DNA of 64,000 nucleotides, from assembly GCA_965237625.1 (NCBI GenBank), contig CBDEGD010000006.1, positions 76,086-140,085 on the forward strand, in the 5' to 3' direction. This document shows, piece after piece, positions 27,769 through 36,324 of the stretch. This stretch comes from JABDIP01 sp965237625 (GTDB lineage Bacteria; Pseudomonadota; Alphaproteobacteria; DSM-16000; Inquilinaceae). Under the pieces are notes generated by a model, which was given only the letters and a program-made list of their open reading frames with translations, made no database searches and was not told where the DNA came from. The position numbers and the translations under genes were made by a program. Every line of letters begins with the position of its first letter. Position 1 is the stretch's first letter.

Positions 27769-28170
27769 ATGATGCGCAGGAGCTTTGTGATCGGCCGGAG
27801 CCCTTATGCGGATGTGGTCCTGGCGGATACCAGCGTGGCGCGCCGCCATGCCGAAGTGGTGACGACCGGCGACGGCCGGTTTCATCTGACCGATTGCGCC
27901 GCCCCGACCGGCACTTGGCGTCGCGCGAATGGTGGCGAGGACGGCAAGTGGGAGCAGATCCGACAGGCCTTCGTTGCGGTCGACGAGCCGCTTCGGCTCG
28001 GCGACCATGCCTGCACCATACAATCGCTACTCGGCGACCGGCTCGATACCGAAGAGGGCGCCGGCAAGGGTCGCTGGCGTCATGAAGGCATGCCGGAGGC
28101 GGCCGACCCGCCGCGCGGCCGGGTCGAGCGTGATCCGGAGACCGGTGAGATCGTGTCGAAGAGGCTCTAG
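27769..28170 (+). CDS. FHA domain protein 1
   Basis: 133 residues from the ATG at 27769 (27772 also possible). The FHA fold is shown by FVIGRSPYADVVLAD, then TSVARRHAEVV, the phosphothreonine-binding Arg, Ser and His region. The usual N-G-T loop is replaced by P-T-G-T-W, so binding may be altered. The C-terminal 40 residues are charged and Pro/Arg-rich. FHA domains bind phosphothreonine peptides, so this protein may read phosphorylation by the kinase encoded 31 bp upstream. It is followed after 6 bp by the MotA-like gene. Confidence 0.85.
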   Translation: MMRRSFVIGRSPYADVVLADTSVARRHAEVVTTGDGRFHLTDCAAPTGTWRRANGGEDGKWEQIRQAFVAVDEPLRLGDHACTIQSLLGDRLDTEEGAGKGRWRHEGMPEAADPPRGRVERDPETGEIVSKRL

Positions 28171-28176
28171 ACGGAC

Positions 28177-28992
28177 ATGGCCGATACAACAGCGAAGCCG
28201 GGCATTCTCGGCGCGGACGAAAAGCCCGCCCGGCGGCGCCTGATTTCCCACCCGGTGGTGATCCTGGTCAGCCTGGTGCTGTCGGTGGTGACCATCGTGG
28301 TGCTGCACTTCGCGCTGCCTCATGACGTGGCGGTGATCCTGCTGGACAGCGAGCGGGAGACCTATCCGCTGACCGTGCAGAATGTCATGTGGATCGTCTT
28401 CGGGGTCGGTCTGGGCGAGCTGTATGTCCGGGGCCGGGCGGCGCGGGCGGAACAGGCGCAGCTGCGCCAGGGCTATCTGCCGGTGGACGAGACGACGATC
28501 CTGCAGGCGCCGGAGCTGCGCGGAATCTATGCCCAGGCGCGCGCCAGCTTCGAGGCTGGCGGCCGGGAAGGCGGCTTCCTGCCGCGGCTGATCCAGCGGG
28601 TGATCCTGCAATTCCGCACCAGCCGCTCGATCGAGCAGGCCAACGCCCTGCTGAACTCCAGCCTGGAGCTCTATCTGCACGAGATCGACCTGCGCTACAG
28701 CATGGTGCGCTATGTGGTCTGGGCGATCCCGACCCTTGGCTTCATCGGCACGGTGATCGGCATCTCCCTGGCGCTGGCCTTCGCCGGACAGGTCGATGTG
28801 CAGGACCCGACCTTGCTGGCGGAGCTGACCAAGCGGCTCGCGGTTGCCTTCAATACCACCCTGCTGGCCCTGGTGATGGCGGCGATCCTGGTGCTGATCC
28901 AGCACATCGTCCAGGCCAAGGAGGAAGGCGCGCTGAACGAGGTCGGCCAATACTGCCTCGATAACCTGATCAACCGGCTCTACGAGGAATAG
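28177..28992 (+). CDS. MotA/TolQ/ExbB-family channel-like membrane protein
   Basis: 271 residues with about four hydrophobic segments: near 25-45, 68-85, 186-210 and 226-250. The region VVWAIPTLGFIGTVIGISLALAF followed by LAVAFNTTLLALVMAAILV is the hallmark of the MotA/TolQ/ExbB proton-channel family, including the Thr pair in the last helix. A cytoplasmic helical domain lies between helices 2 and 3. Family members form the stator channel that couples proton flow to work done by an ExbD/MotB/TolR partner. Here the next gene has a single N-terminal helix with a matching Asp. It sits within the kinase/FHA/VWA cassette. Confidence 0.88.
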   Translation: MADTTAKPGILGADEKPARRRLISHPVVILVSLVLSVVTIVVLHFALPHDVAVILLDSERETYPLTVQNVMWIVFGVGLGELYVRGRAARAEQAQLRQGYLPVDETTILQAPELRGIYAQARASFEAGGREGGFLPRLIQRVILQFRTSRSIEQANALLNSSLELYLHEIDLRYSMVRYVVWAIPTLGFIGTVIGISLALAFAGQVDVQDPTLLAELTKRLAVAFNTTLLALVMAAILVLIQHIVQAKEEGALNEVGQYCLDNLINRLYEE

Positions 28993-29005
28993 GGGGCGCT
29001 CCTAG

Positions 29006-29986
29006 ATGCTCGTCCGGCGCAGCCGCACCCTGGATCTGCTCAGCATCTCGGCGCTCGACCTGTTCGCCTCGGCGCTCGGCGTGTTCGTGCTGATGGCGGT
29101 GTTGCTGTTCCCGTTCTACCTGAAACAGCCCTCGATCGAGGCCGAGTTGCAGGGCGCGGAGGCGCAGATGGCCGCCGCCGGCATGGCCCTGACCGAGGCG
29201 CGTCGGGTCGCCAGCGAGGAGGCCGAGGCGCTCGGGGCGACCGACTCCTTGCACGCGCGTGCCATCGACGAGGTGCAGCAGGCCGAGGCCTCCAAGGCGG
29301 AGGCCGAACAGGCGCTGGCCGAGGCGGCGGCGCGATCCCAGGAAGTCGGTGATCTGACCGCCTCGCTCAACGAGGAGCTGGCCAACATCGCGATCGCCGA
29401 TCTGGATCTGGTCTTCGTCATGGACACCACCGGCAGCATGCGCCAGGAGATCGCCGACGTGCAGGCCAACCTGATGGGCATCGTGCGCGTCCTTCATCGG
29501 CTGGCCCCGTCGCTGAATGTCGGATTTGTCGCCTTCCGGGATCGCGGCGAGGAATATGTGACGCGGGCCTTTCCGCTGAGCCCGATGGCCGGCAACAATC
29601 TCGCGCGGATTCAGGAATTTGTCCGCAGCCTCAATGCAAAGGGCGGCGACGACTATCCTGAATCCGTCGGTGTCGCGTTGGACGAGGCGATGGCGATGGC
29701 ATGGCGGGCCGATGCGCAGGGACGCATCATCGTCATCGGCGACGCGCCCGACCGGGCGGGCGAGGTCCCGCGCATATTTTCAATGGCCCAGCAGTTCCAG
29801 GCGAGCGCCACGTCCGAGGGCCTGCCGCGCGCGGTCTCGACAATTTTCACTCAGAGCCGGTACCCGGCGGGGCGCCTGTTCTATGAGGATTTGGCCGAGG
29901 CCGGCGGCGGCGATTTTGTCGACCATCAGGGCCGGATGATGGAAAGCGTGCTGCTGTCCGTGCTGGACCCGGCAGCGTCCCGTTAG
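29006..29986 (+). CDS. VWA protein 1 with ExbD/MotB-like N-terminal helix
   Basis: 326 residues. A short basic N-terminus (MLVRRSR) precedes one transmembrane helix (about 17-38, SALDLFASALGVFVLMAVLL). Asp18 lies at its cytoplasmic edge, as the proton-carrying Asp does in ExbD, TolR and MotB. Residues 45-128 form a charged Ala/Glu-rich probable coiled coil. The C-terminal von Willebrand A domain (about 133-320) starts LDLVFVMDTTGSM, a D-x-T-x-S MIDAS motif (Asp140), with GGDDYPES and IIVIGDAPD completing the metal site. The topology would put the VWA domain in the periplasm. It is encoded 13 bp after the MotA-like gene and is paralogous to the protein at 30596. Confidence 0.88.
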   Translation: MLVRRSRTLDLLSISALDLFASALGVFVLMAVLLFPFYLKQPSIEAELQGAEAQMAAAGMALTEARRVASEEAEALGATDSLHARAIDEVQQAEASKAEAEQALAEAAARSQEVGDLTASLNEELANIAIADLDLVFVMDTTGSMRQEIADVQANLMGIVRVLHRLAPSLNVGFVAFRDRGEEYVTRAFPLSPMAGNNLARIQEFVRSLNAKGGDDYPESVGVALDEAMAMAWRADAQGRIIVIGDAPDRAGEVPRIFSMAQQFQASATSEGLPRAVSTIFTQSRYPAGRLFYEDLAEAGGGDFVDHQGRMMESVLLSVLDPAASR

Positions 29987-30004
29987 GCCGGGCAAGGGAG
30001 AGGA

Positions 30005-30373
30005 ATGATGGGTTCGGATCAGGATTTGGAGGGCGGCTGGCGCCTGGAAGGCGCCGATGGGGCCGGGCGTCCGGTGCGGCTGCTGATCGGCCGGACGCAG
30101 CTCGCCATGGTCTATCTTGGCGTGACCATCGGCCGGCATCCGGCGCTGTGCGACCTGGCGGTGGACGATCCTTCCATATCCCGGCGCCATGTCCGGATCG
30201 GGCGCGGCGCCGGCGGATTGTTCGTCGAGGATGTGCATTCCCTGAACGGCACCTTCGTCGAGGACCGGCTTTTGGAGCCGTTCGAGCCATGCCCGCTTCA
30301 GGAAGGCGACACGCTGACCCTCGGCCGGGTCACGCTGACCGTCTCGCGGCTCGGCGACGAGTTGCCGATCTGA
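30005..30373 (+). CDS. FHA domain protein 2
   Basis: 122 residues, one canonical FHA domain. Beta-strand start VRLLIGRTQLAMVYLGV, then TIGRHPALCDLAVDD, SISRRHVRI, HSLNGTFV and GDTLTLGRV give every phosphothreonine-contacting position. Unlike FHA protein 1, the N-G-T loop is intact. It follows VWA protein 1 by 18 bp with AGGAG-like spacing, so it is likely cotranscribed. It is expected to be a cytoplasmic phosphothreonine reader of the upstream kinase. Confidence 0.9.
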   Translation: MMGSDQDLEGGWRLEGADGAGRPVRLLIGRTQLAMVYLGVTIGRHPALCDLAVDDPSISRRHVRIGRGAGGLFVEDVHSLNGTFVEDRLLEPFEPCPLQEGDTLTLGRVTLTVSRLGDELPI

Positions 30374-30443
30374 CGGGTTTGGGGGCAGGCGGCAAATGAA
30401 TTCATGTTCGGCATCGAAGAGGAGATCAGCGGTCCCATTCCAA

Positions 30444-30517
30444 TCGTCATTCCCGCGATGGCGGGAATCCAGCATGCGGGGAGTCCGACTGGAATCCCGC
30501 CTTCGCGGGAATGACGA
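30444..30517. repeat. CGTCATTCCCGCG-type palindromic repeat
   Basis: TCGTCATTCCCGCGATGGCG (30444 on) and its near-complement at 30489-30517 form an inverted pair around a 16-nt spacer, and each arm is itself palindromic (TCCCGC/GCGGGA). This is the widespread GTCATTCCCGCGAAGGCGGGAATCC repeat type. It lies between FHA protein 2 and VWA protein 2 and interrupts the otherwise tight cassette. Confidence 0.85.
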
Positions 30518-30595
30518 CAGGAGATTAGAAAAACCCCATAATTTATTGATTTTAGGTGATTTTCATAAGGCCGACGCCAATGATCGGCCACCAGC

Positions 30596-31570
30596 ATGAA
30601 ACGCCGCAGCCGCGAGGTCTCGATCTTCAGCATGTCGGCGCTCGATGTGCTGGCCATGGCGACCGGCACCTTCGTGCTGCTGATGGTGATCCTGATGCCG
30701 TATTACCGGATGACCGTGGACGCCAACGCGGCAATGAACGACATGCTGGCCTCGACCGAGGCCCAGACGGCGGAAGCCGAGGCGCTGGCGGCCGCGGCGG
30801 CGGCGGCCCGGGCGGCCAGGGAAGAAAAGATCGCCGAGGCCGAGGAGATCCTGCGCGCGGCGGCGGAGCTGCGCGCCGCGGCGGTCAGCCTGCGCCAGGA
30901 AGCCGACGCCGCCGATGGGCGTTCCGGCAGCGACGAGCGGCGCATCGCGGAGCTGCGCGCCCGGATCGAACAGCGGATCATCAACGAGCTCGATCTGGTT
31001 TTCGTGATCGATACCACCGCCAGTATGAACGAAGTGCTGCGCGAACTGGCCGGATCGATGGCCGGCATCGTGCGTATTCTGGAACGGCTGGTGCCGTCGC
31101 TCCGGGTCGGCGTGGTGACCTATCGGGACCGCGAATTACCGGGCCGGGTCGTGCAATCGTTTCCGCTGACCCCGACCGACACGTCACTGGACCAGATCCA
31201 GCGTTTCGTCGGTGGGCTGCGTGTTTCAAGGGTCGGTGGCAGCACGGTGCATGAGGATCTGGACCAGGGACTGGCTGAGGCGCTCGACATGCGTTTCCGG
31301 CCGGACGCCAAGCAGACCATCATCGTGATCGGCGACGCCGCGGCGCACCGGCCCGAGCAAGGATATACCCTGCGGATCGCCAACCGCTTCACCGATAGTG
31401 GCGTCAGGCGTTCAATCTCGACCCTGTTCGTGCCGACCCGGTCCTACAGGCTGGGCGGGCGGGGCGACCGGGAATTCTTTCAGGATCTGGCTCGGGCCGG
31501 CGGCGGCACCTTCAACGAACACAGCGGCCAGCTCATCGAAGGCGTGCTGCTGTCGGTACTGGAAGACTGA
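30596..31570 (+). CDS. VWA protein 2 with ExbD/MotB-like N-terminal helix
   Basis: 324 residues, a paralogue of the protein at 29006. Basic N-terminus MKRRSRE, one transmembrane helix (about 15-36, SALDVLAMATGTFVLLMVIL) with Asp17 at the ExbD/MotB position, an Ala/Glu coiled-coil region (about 45-125), and a VWA domain starting LDLVFVIDTTASM (Asp139, D-x-T-x-S) and ending with IIVIGDAAAH. The shared S-A-L-D motif shows a gene duplication, and both copies keep the membrane Asp. A palindromic repeat separates it from the FHA gene. It probably pairs with the same MotA-like protein, giving a heteromeric stator-like complex. Confidence 0.87.
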   Translation: MKRRSREVSIFSMSALDVLAMATGTFVLLMVILMPYYRMTVDANAAMNDMLASTEAQTAEAEALAAAAAAARAAREEKIAEAEEILRAAAELRAAAVSLRQEADAADGRSGSDERRIAELRARIEQRIINELDLVFVIDTTASMNEVLRELAGSMAGIVRILERLVPSLRVGVVTYRDRELPGRVVQSFPLTPTDTSLDQIQRFVGGLRVSRVGGSTVHEDLDQGLAEALDMRFRPDAKQTIIVIGDAAAHRPEQGYTLRIANRFTDSGVRRSISTLFVPTRSYRLGGRGDREFFQDLARAGGGTFNEHSGQLIEGVLLSVLED

Positions 31571-31621
31571 GGCGTTCGTAACAATGCGGCCCTGGCCCGC
31601 TCTCGGGCTGACGGAATTTGC

Positions 31622-32461
31622 CTACGACGCGGCCATCAAGGCGCGATAGAGCGCAGCCGCCTCGGCGGTTGGCAGTTCCATGATCGCCAGATGCAGGTAC
31701 AGCGCCGTCCAGCAGACCCGCAGCTTCGCGTCCTCGTCCCGGACTGCCGCAAGATCGGCATAGGCATCGAAGTCGAGCTGACGATCCCCGGCCAGGGCAA
31801 ATGCCCGATTGACGACCTGGTCCAGCAAAGTCGACGTCGTGATGTCGTCGAGGGAGCGCTTGGGCTTCCCGATGACGCCCTCGGTCAGGATTCGCAAGAC
31901 GACGTCGTTGGCGGTCTGCTGGGCTTCGGCTGAGAAAATCGGAGCCTGCGACCCGTCGGTGTTGCCCATCATGTAGGACAGGCAGGTCGACCCGCCCTGA
32001 TCGGACGCCGTCTGCATATTGGCCGCGAAGACATTGACAAATGCGACCACCGCGTCGTCCGAGGCGGTGCCGATCAGGCGCGGCAGCAGGGTGGTGCCGA
32101 TATCGAACCCGATCGAGCGGACTTCCCGTTGGACGGCCCCATTGCCCCGGTTGGCGGCGTGTTCAAGCCGATTGCGGATCGCCGGCTCCTGCTCCGGAAA
32201 GGCCTCCAGAATGGTTGGCAGCAACGGATCCCCGGCGATGATGTCGTCGACGTCGGGCGCGGTCAGGCGCATCACCCCGATCTGCAGGCCGACGCCAACG
32301 CCGATGGCGACCACCACCATCGCCGCCACGATCGGCCATTTCCGTTTCAGCCCCTCCATCGGGTTTTCACGTCCGATCACCCGGATCACGATGAACACCG
32401 TGACCACCACGATGATGGGCAGGATGAAATCCAGCATGTATGGCTTGATGGCGTCCAGCAT
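31622..32461 (-). CDS. Membrane protein of unknown function, two N-terminal helices
   Basis: 279 residues from the ATG at 32461 (MLDAIKPYMLDF). Two hydrophobic helices, about 9-30 (FILPIIVVVTVFIVIRVIG) and 43-65 (WPIVAAMVVVAIGVGVGLQI), are followed by a mostly helical soluble domain of about 210 residues with no recognised motif (LSYMMGNTDGS and CWTALYLHLAIMELP are its more distinctive parts). It converges with VWA protein 2, 50 bp apart. Whether it belongs to the kinase/VWA cassette is unknown. Confidence 0.7.
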   Translation of the reverse strand: MLDAIKPYMLDFILPIIVVVTVFIVIRVIGRENPMEGLKRKWPIVAAMVVVAIGVGVGLQIGVMRLTAPDVDDIIAGDPLLPTILEAFPEQEPAIRNRLEHAANRGNGAVQREVRSIGFDIGTTLLPRLIGTASDDAVVAFVNVFAANMQTASDQGGSTCLSYMMGNTDGSQAPIFSAEAQQTANDVVLRILTEGVIGKPKRSLDDITTSTLLDQVVNRAFALAGDRQLDFDAYADLAAVRDEDAKLRVCWTALYLHLAIMELPTAEAAALYRALMAAS

Positions 32462-32700
32462 GATCGCAACGTCCCGTAAGCGGCGAGTGGTCGAAGATGC
32501 GCACACCGTATGGGCGCGACTCCTTCGCAATCATTAAGCGCCGTCGTCGTGGGGCGGTCGTTCGCCGAACGGGCATGGCGCCGAAAAATTAGCGCTGGAC
32601 GCCGTTCCCCTCCGCCTGAAATGATGGATACAAGGCCGACCCTGTCCGGCTGCCCGGCTCTGATGGTCGGCGGAGTGCAGGCTAAAGGCCAGCATCGACA

Positions 32701-32708
32701 AGGAGGTT
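32701..32708 (+). promoter_or_regulatory. Strong ribosome-binding site deciding a GTG start
   Basis: AAGGAGGT is a full complement of the 16S rRNA anti-Shine-Dalgarno core, 3 nt before the GTG at 32712. It decides the GTG start of the peptide-binding protein gene. Confidence 0.85.
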
Positions 32709-32711
32709 ATT

Positions 32712-34304
32712 GTGAGTTTCAAATTTGCAACGCGCATCGCGTTGGCGGGGCTGTTCGCCCTGTCCAGCGCCACCGCGGTCGCCGAGACCCCGGACGACAC
32801 GCTGGTGATGGCGCTGAAGATCGACGACATCATCACATTGGACCCGGCCGAGGTGTTCGAATTCTCCGGCGCGGAATACGCGGCCCAGGTCTATGACCGG
32901 CTGATCGGCTACGACGTCGACGACGTCAGCAAGATCTTGCCGGGCGTCGCGGAATCCTGGACGATTTCCGATGACGGCCGCACCTTCACCTTCAAGATCC
33001 GTGAGGGCATCACCTTCCATTCCGGCAACAAGCTGACGGCGGCCGACGCGGCGTTCTCGCTGCAGCGGGTGGTCAAGCTCGACCAATCCCCGGCCTTCAT
33101 CCTGACCCAGCTCGGCTGGAACGCCGACAATGCCGATCAGATGATCCGCGCGTTGGACGACACCACGTTGCAGTTCACCACCGATCAGGCCTACGCGCCG
33201 ACCTTCGTGCTGTACCTGCTGACCGCCGGCGTCGGCTCGGTGATCGATATGGAACTGGCGATGGAGCATGAGGTCGATGGCGATCTGGGACATGACTGGC
33301 TGAAGACCAATTCCGCCGGCTCCGGACCGTTCGTCCTCAACACCTGGAAGCCTAACGAATCCCTGGTGCTCGACCGGTTCGACGACTATTGGCAGGGCGA
33401 GGCCGGCTTCCGCCGGGTCTTCGTCCGTCACATTCCGGAAACCGCGACCCAGGCGCTGTTGTTGCAGAACGGCGATATCGACGTCGCCCGCAACCTGACG
33501 CCGGAGCAGGTCATCGGCGTGAGCGACGATGCGAATATCCGCATCGAGCCATCGCCCAAGGGCGCGATCTGGTATCTCGGCCTCAACGTCAGGCGCGAGC
33601 CGTTCCAGAGCGAAGAAGTCCGCAACGCGCTGAAATACCTGATCGACTATGACACCATCCGGGACACCATCCTGGGCGGCACGATGATCGTCCATCAGGC
33701 CTTCCTGCCGCGCGGCTTCCTCGGTGCACTGGAGGAGACGCCGTACAGCTATGACCCGGCCAAAGCCCGCGATCTTCTGGCGGCCGCCGGTTATGCCGAT
33801 GGCTTCGAGATCACTATGGACACGCGGAACAACTTTCCGGTCATGGACATGGCCCAAGCGATCCAGGCGAGCTTCGGCGAGGCCGGGATCCAGTTGGAGA
33901 TCATTCCGGGCGACGGCAGCCAGACGCTGACCAAATACCGGGCCCGCAACCACGACATCTATATCGGGCGCTGGGGTCCGGACTATCAGGACCCGCATAC
34001 CAACGCCGATACCTTCGCCAACAACCCGGACAATTCCGACGACGCCGCGTCCAAGCCGCTGGCTTGGCGCAATGCGTGGGCGATCCCGGAGCTGTCGGAG
34101 CGGACCCAGGCCGCCCTGCTGGAGAACGATCCGGAAGTCCGGGCGGGGATGTACCAGGATCTGCAGCGCGAGCATCAACAGGTCTCGCCCTTCGTGATCA
34201 TGTTCCAGGAGACCGAGGTGATCGCCTCCCGGGCCAATCTCCAGGGCATGATCTGGGGGCCGAGCTTTGACGACAACCGCTATTGGCAGGCGTCGAAGAA
34301 CTAA
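32712..34304 (+). CDS. Peptide ABC transporter substrate-binding protein (SBP_bac_5)
   Basis: 530 residues from a GTG start with a near-perfect Shine-Dalgarno. The signal peptide MSFKFATRIALAGLFALSSA ends at T-A-V-A/E. The mature protein is a family 5 extracellular solute-binding protein: TLDPAEVFEFSGAEYAAQVYDRL near the N-terminus, VAESWTISDDGRTFTFKIREG, and KYRARNHDIYIGRWGPDYQDP. Family members bind di- or oligopeptides, nickel or opines; the ligand here is not predictable. It is the first gene of a five-gene operon with two permeases and two ATPases. Confidence 0.95.
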   Translation: MSFKFATRIALAGLFALSSATAVAETPDDTLVMALKIDDIITLDPAEVFEFSGAEYAAQVYDRLIGYDVDDVSKILPGVAESWTISDDGRTFTFKIREGITFHSGNKLTAADAAFSLQRVVKLDQSPAFILTQLGWNADNADQMIRALDDTTLQFTTDQAYAPTFVLYLLTAGVGSVIDMELAMEHEVDGDLGHDWLKTNSAGSGPFVLNTWKPNESLVLDRFDDYWQGEAGFRRVFVRHIPETATQALLLQNGDIDVARNLTPEQVIGVSDDANIRIEPSPKGAIWYLGLNVRREPFQSEEVRNALKYLIDYDTIRDTILGGTMIVHQAFLPRGFLGALEETPYSYDPAKARDLLAAAGYADGFEITMDTRNNFPVMDMAQAIQASFGEAGIQLEIIPGDGSQTLTKYRARNHDIYIGRWGPDYQDPHTNADTFANNPDNSDDAASKPLAWRNAWAIPELSERTQAALLENDPEVRAGMYQDLQREHQQVSPFVIMFQETEVIASRANLQGMIWGPSFDDNRYWQASKN

Positions 34305-34322
34305 CCCCTGGGGACCTAACCC

Positions 34323-35387
34323 TTGGCCGACATAAGTAAGCCGAACGCGGCAGGGAACTGGTTTGGCCTATCCCTGCCGCGACCGCTTTCGGCTGTCGTT
34401 CGGATCATCACCCAGGTCGGGCTGACCCTACTCGGCCTGCTCTGCGTGACCTTCCTGATCGGGCGGGTGGTGCCGGTGGATCCGGTGCTTGCGGCGGTCG
34501 GCGATCGCGCGCCCCAAGCGGTCTACGAGCGAGTGCGCATCGAACTCGGCCTCGACCTGCCGTTGCATGAGCAATTCGTCCGCTATGTTAGCAAGGTGCT
34601 GACCGGCGATTTTGGCGAGTCGGTGCTGACCGCCCGTCCGGTACTGGAGGACATAGCCCGGGTTTTCCCGGCAACCCTGGAACTGGCCACCGTCGGCGTG
34701 CTGATCGGAATCCTGATCGGTGTGCCGGCCGGCGTGATCGCGGCGGTCAATCAGGGGCGCTGGCCGGATCATGTGATCCGGGTCGCCGGGCTGGTCGGCT
34801 ATTCGGTGCCGATCTTCTGGCTCGGCCTTATCGGGCTGCTGCTGTTCTACGCCCAATGGGGGCTGGTGGCCGGACCCGGCCGGCTCGACATCTTCTATGA
34901 CGGTCTGGTCGATCCGGTGACCGGGCTGATCCTGGTCGACAGCCTGATCGCCGGCGAGATCGATATCTTCTGGAACGCGGTCAGCCATCTGCTGCTGCCG
35001 GCGGGATTGCTGGGCTATTTCAGCCTGGCCTATGTCAGCCGCATGACCCGCAGCTTCATGATCGACCAGCTGCGCCAGGAATACATCACCACGGCCCGGG
35101 TCAAGGGCGTGGCGGAGTGGCGGGTGGTCTGGGTGCACGCGCTGGGCAATGTCCAGGTGCCGCTGATCACGGTGATCGCGCTCAGCTACGCCAACCTGCT
35201 CGAGGGATCGGTGCTGACCGAGACGGTTTTCGCCTGGCCCGGACTCGGCCAATACATCACCAACTCCCTGCGCAAGGCCGACATGAATGCGGTGCTGGGC
35301 GGGACCGTCGTGATCGGCAGCTGTTTCATCGCCCTCAACATGCTGTCGGATCTGCTGTACCGGCTCTTGGACCCCAGAGCCAAATGA
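34323..35387 (+). CDS. Peptide ABC transporter permease (DppB-like)
   Basis: 354 residues, TTG start 18 bp after the binding-protein gene with GGGGA upstream. Six hydrophobic segments: the first is GLTLLGLLCVTFLIGRVVPVDPV, typical of DppB/OppB, then a large periplasmic region. The EAA loop is seen as YITTARVKGVAEWRVVWVHALGN. It forms half of the inner-membrane channel with the product of the next gene. Confidence 0.94.
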   Translation: MADISKPNAAGNWFGLSLPRPLSAVVRIITQVGLTLLGLLCVTFLIGRVVPVDPVLAAVGDRAPQAVYERVRIELGLDLPLHEQFVRYVSKVLTGDFGESVLTARPVLEDIARVFPATLELATVGVLIGILIGVPAGVIAAVNQGRWPDHVIRVAGLVGYSVPIFWLGLIGLLLFYAQWGLVAGPGRLDIFYDGLVDPVTGLILVDSLIAGEIDIFWNAVSHLLLPAGLLGYFSLAYVSRMTRSFMIDQLRQEYITTARVKGVAEWRVVWVHALGNVQVPLITVIALSYANLLEGSVLTETVFAWPGLGQYITNSLRKADMNAVLGGTVVIGSCFIALNMLSDLLYRLLDPRAK

Positions 35388-35394
35388 TCGCCAA

Positions 35395-36324
35395 ATGAGT
35401 GAAATCTCCGAACACCGAAGCAGCCTCGCCGGGTTGCGCCAATGGCTGATGACCGACACGCCGCAATCGCGGTTCCAGGCGCGTGCCGGGCGGACCTATC
35501 TGGGCTGGATCGGACTGTTGGGCAATCCGCTGGCCATGGTCGGCGTGGCGATCGTCCTGGCGCTCTTGGTCGCCGCCGCCATCGCGCCGCTACTGACCGA
35601 ATACTCGCCCTTCGCCCAGGAATTGCGCGAACGGCTGCGGCCGCCCGACGCCACCCATTGGATGGGCACCGACGAGCTGGGCCGCGACATCTACAGCCGG
35701 GTTCTGCATGGCGCCCGGCTGACCCTGTACATTGTGGCCCTGGTGGCGGTGATCGCCGCACCGGTCGGGCTGCTGATCGGCACCGTGGCCGGCTATGTGG
35801 GCGGCTGGGTCGACGCCGTGCTGATGCGGATCACCGACATCTTCCTCGCCTTTCCCAGGCTGATCCTGGCCCTGGCCTTCGTCGCCGCTTTGGGCCCGGG
35901 CATCGAGAACGCCGTGCTGGCCATCGCCATCACCGCCTGGCCGCCCTATGCCCGGATCGCCCGGGCGGAGACGCTGACCATACGCCATTCCGACTTCATC
36001 GCCGCGGTTCGGCTGCAAGGCGCGTCCCAGGCGCGGATCATCGCCCGCCATATCGTGCCGCTCTGCGTCTCCTCGGTGATCATCCGGGTGACTCTGGACA
36101 TGGCCGGGATCATCCTGACCGCCGCCGGGCTCGGCTTTCTCGGGCTTGGCGCCCAGCCACCGCTGCCGGAATGGGGGGCGATGGTGTCCAGCGGCCGGCA
36201 GTTCCTGCTCGACCAATGGTGGGTCTCGACCATGCCGGGGATCGCCATCCTGGTCGTCTGCCTCGGCTTCAATCTGCTGGGTGACGGGCTGCGTGATGTG
36301 CTCGACCCGAAGCAGGGCGGATGA
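35395..36324 (+). CDS. Peptide ABC transporter permease (DppC-like)
   Basis: 309 residues. The N-terminal OppC_N-like segment GNPLAMVGVAIVLALLVAAAI leads to the characteristic HWMGTDELGRDIYSRVLHGAR motif of DppC/OppC. The EAA loop is FIAAVRLQGASQARIIARHIVP. About six membrane helices. It starts 7 bp after the DppB-like gene and overlaps the next gene by 4 bp, so it is translationally coupled. Confidence 0.95.
   Translation: MSEISEHRSSLAGLRQWLMTDTPQSRFQARAGRTYLGWIGLLGNPLAMVGVAIVLALLVAAAIAPLLTEYSPFAQELRERLRPPDATHWMGTDELGRDIYSRVLHGARLTLYIVALVAVIAAPVGLLIGTVAGYVGGWVDAVLMRITDIFLAFPRLILALAFVAALGPGIENAVLAIAITAWPPYARIARAETLTIRHSDFIAAVRLQGASQARIIARHIVPLCVSSVIIRVTLDMAGIILTAAGLGFLGLGAQPPLPEWGAMVSSGRQFLLDQWWVSTMPGIAILVVCLGFNLLGDGLRDVLDPKQGG

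Noticed and set aside
24948..31570. Calling the kinase/VWA cassette a Zorya defence system
   Set aside because: Only the MotA-like protein and the ExbD/MotB-like helix are shared. ZorC/ZorD/ZorE-type effectors and the OmpA-like peptidoglycan-binding domain of ZorB are absent.
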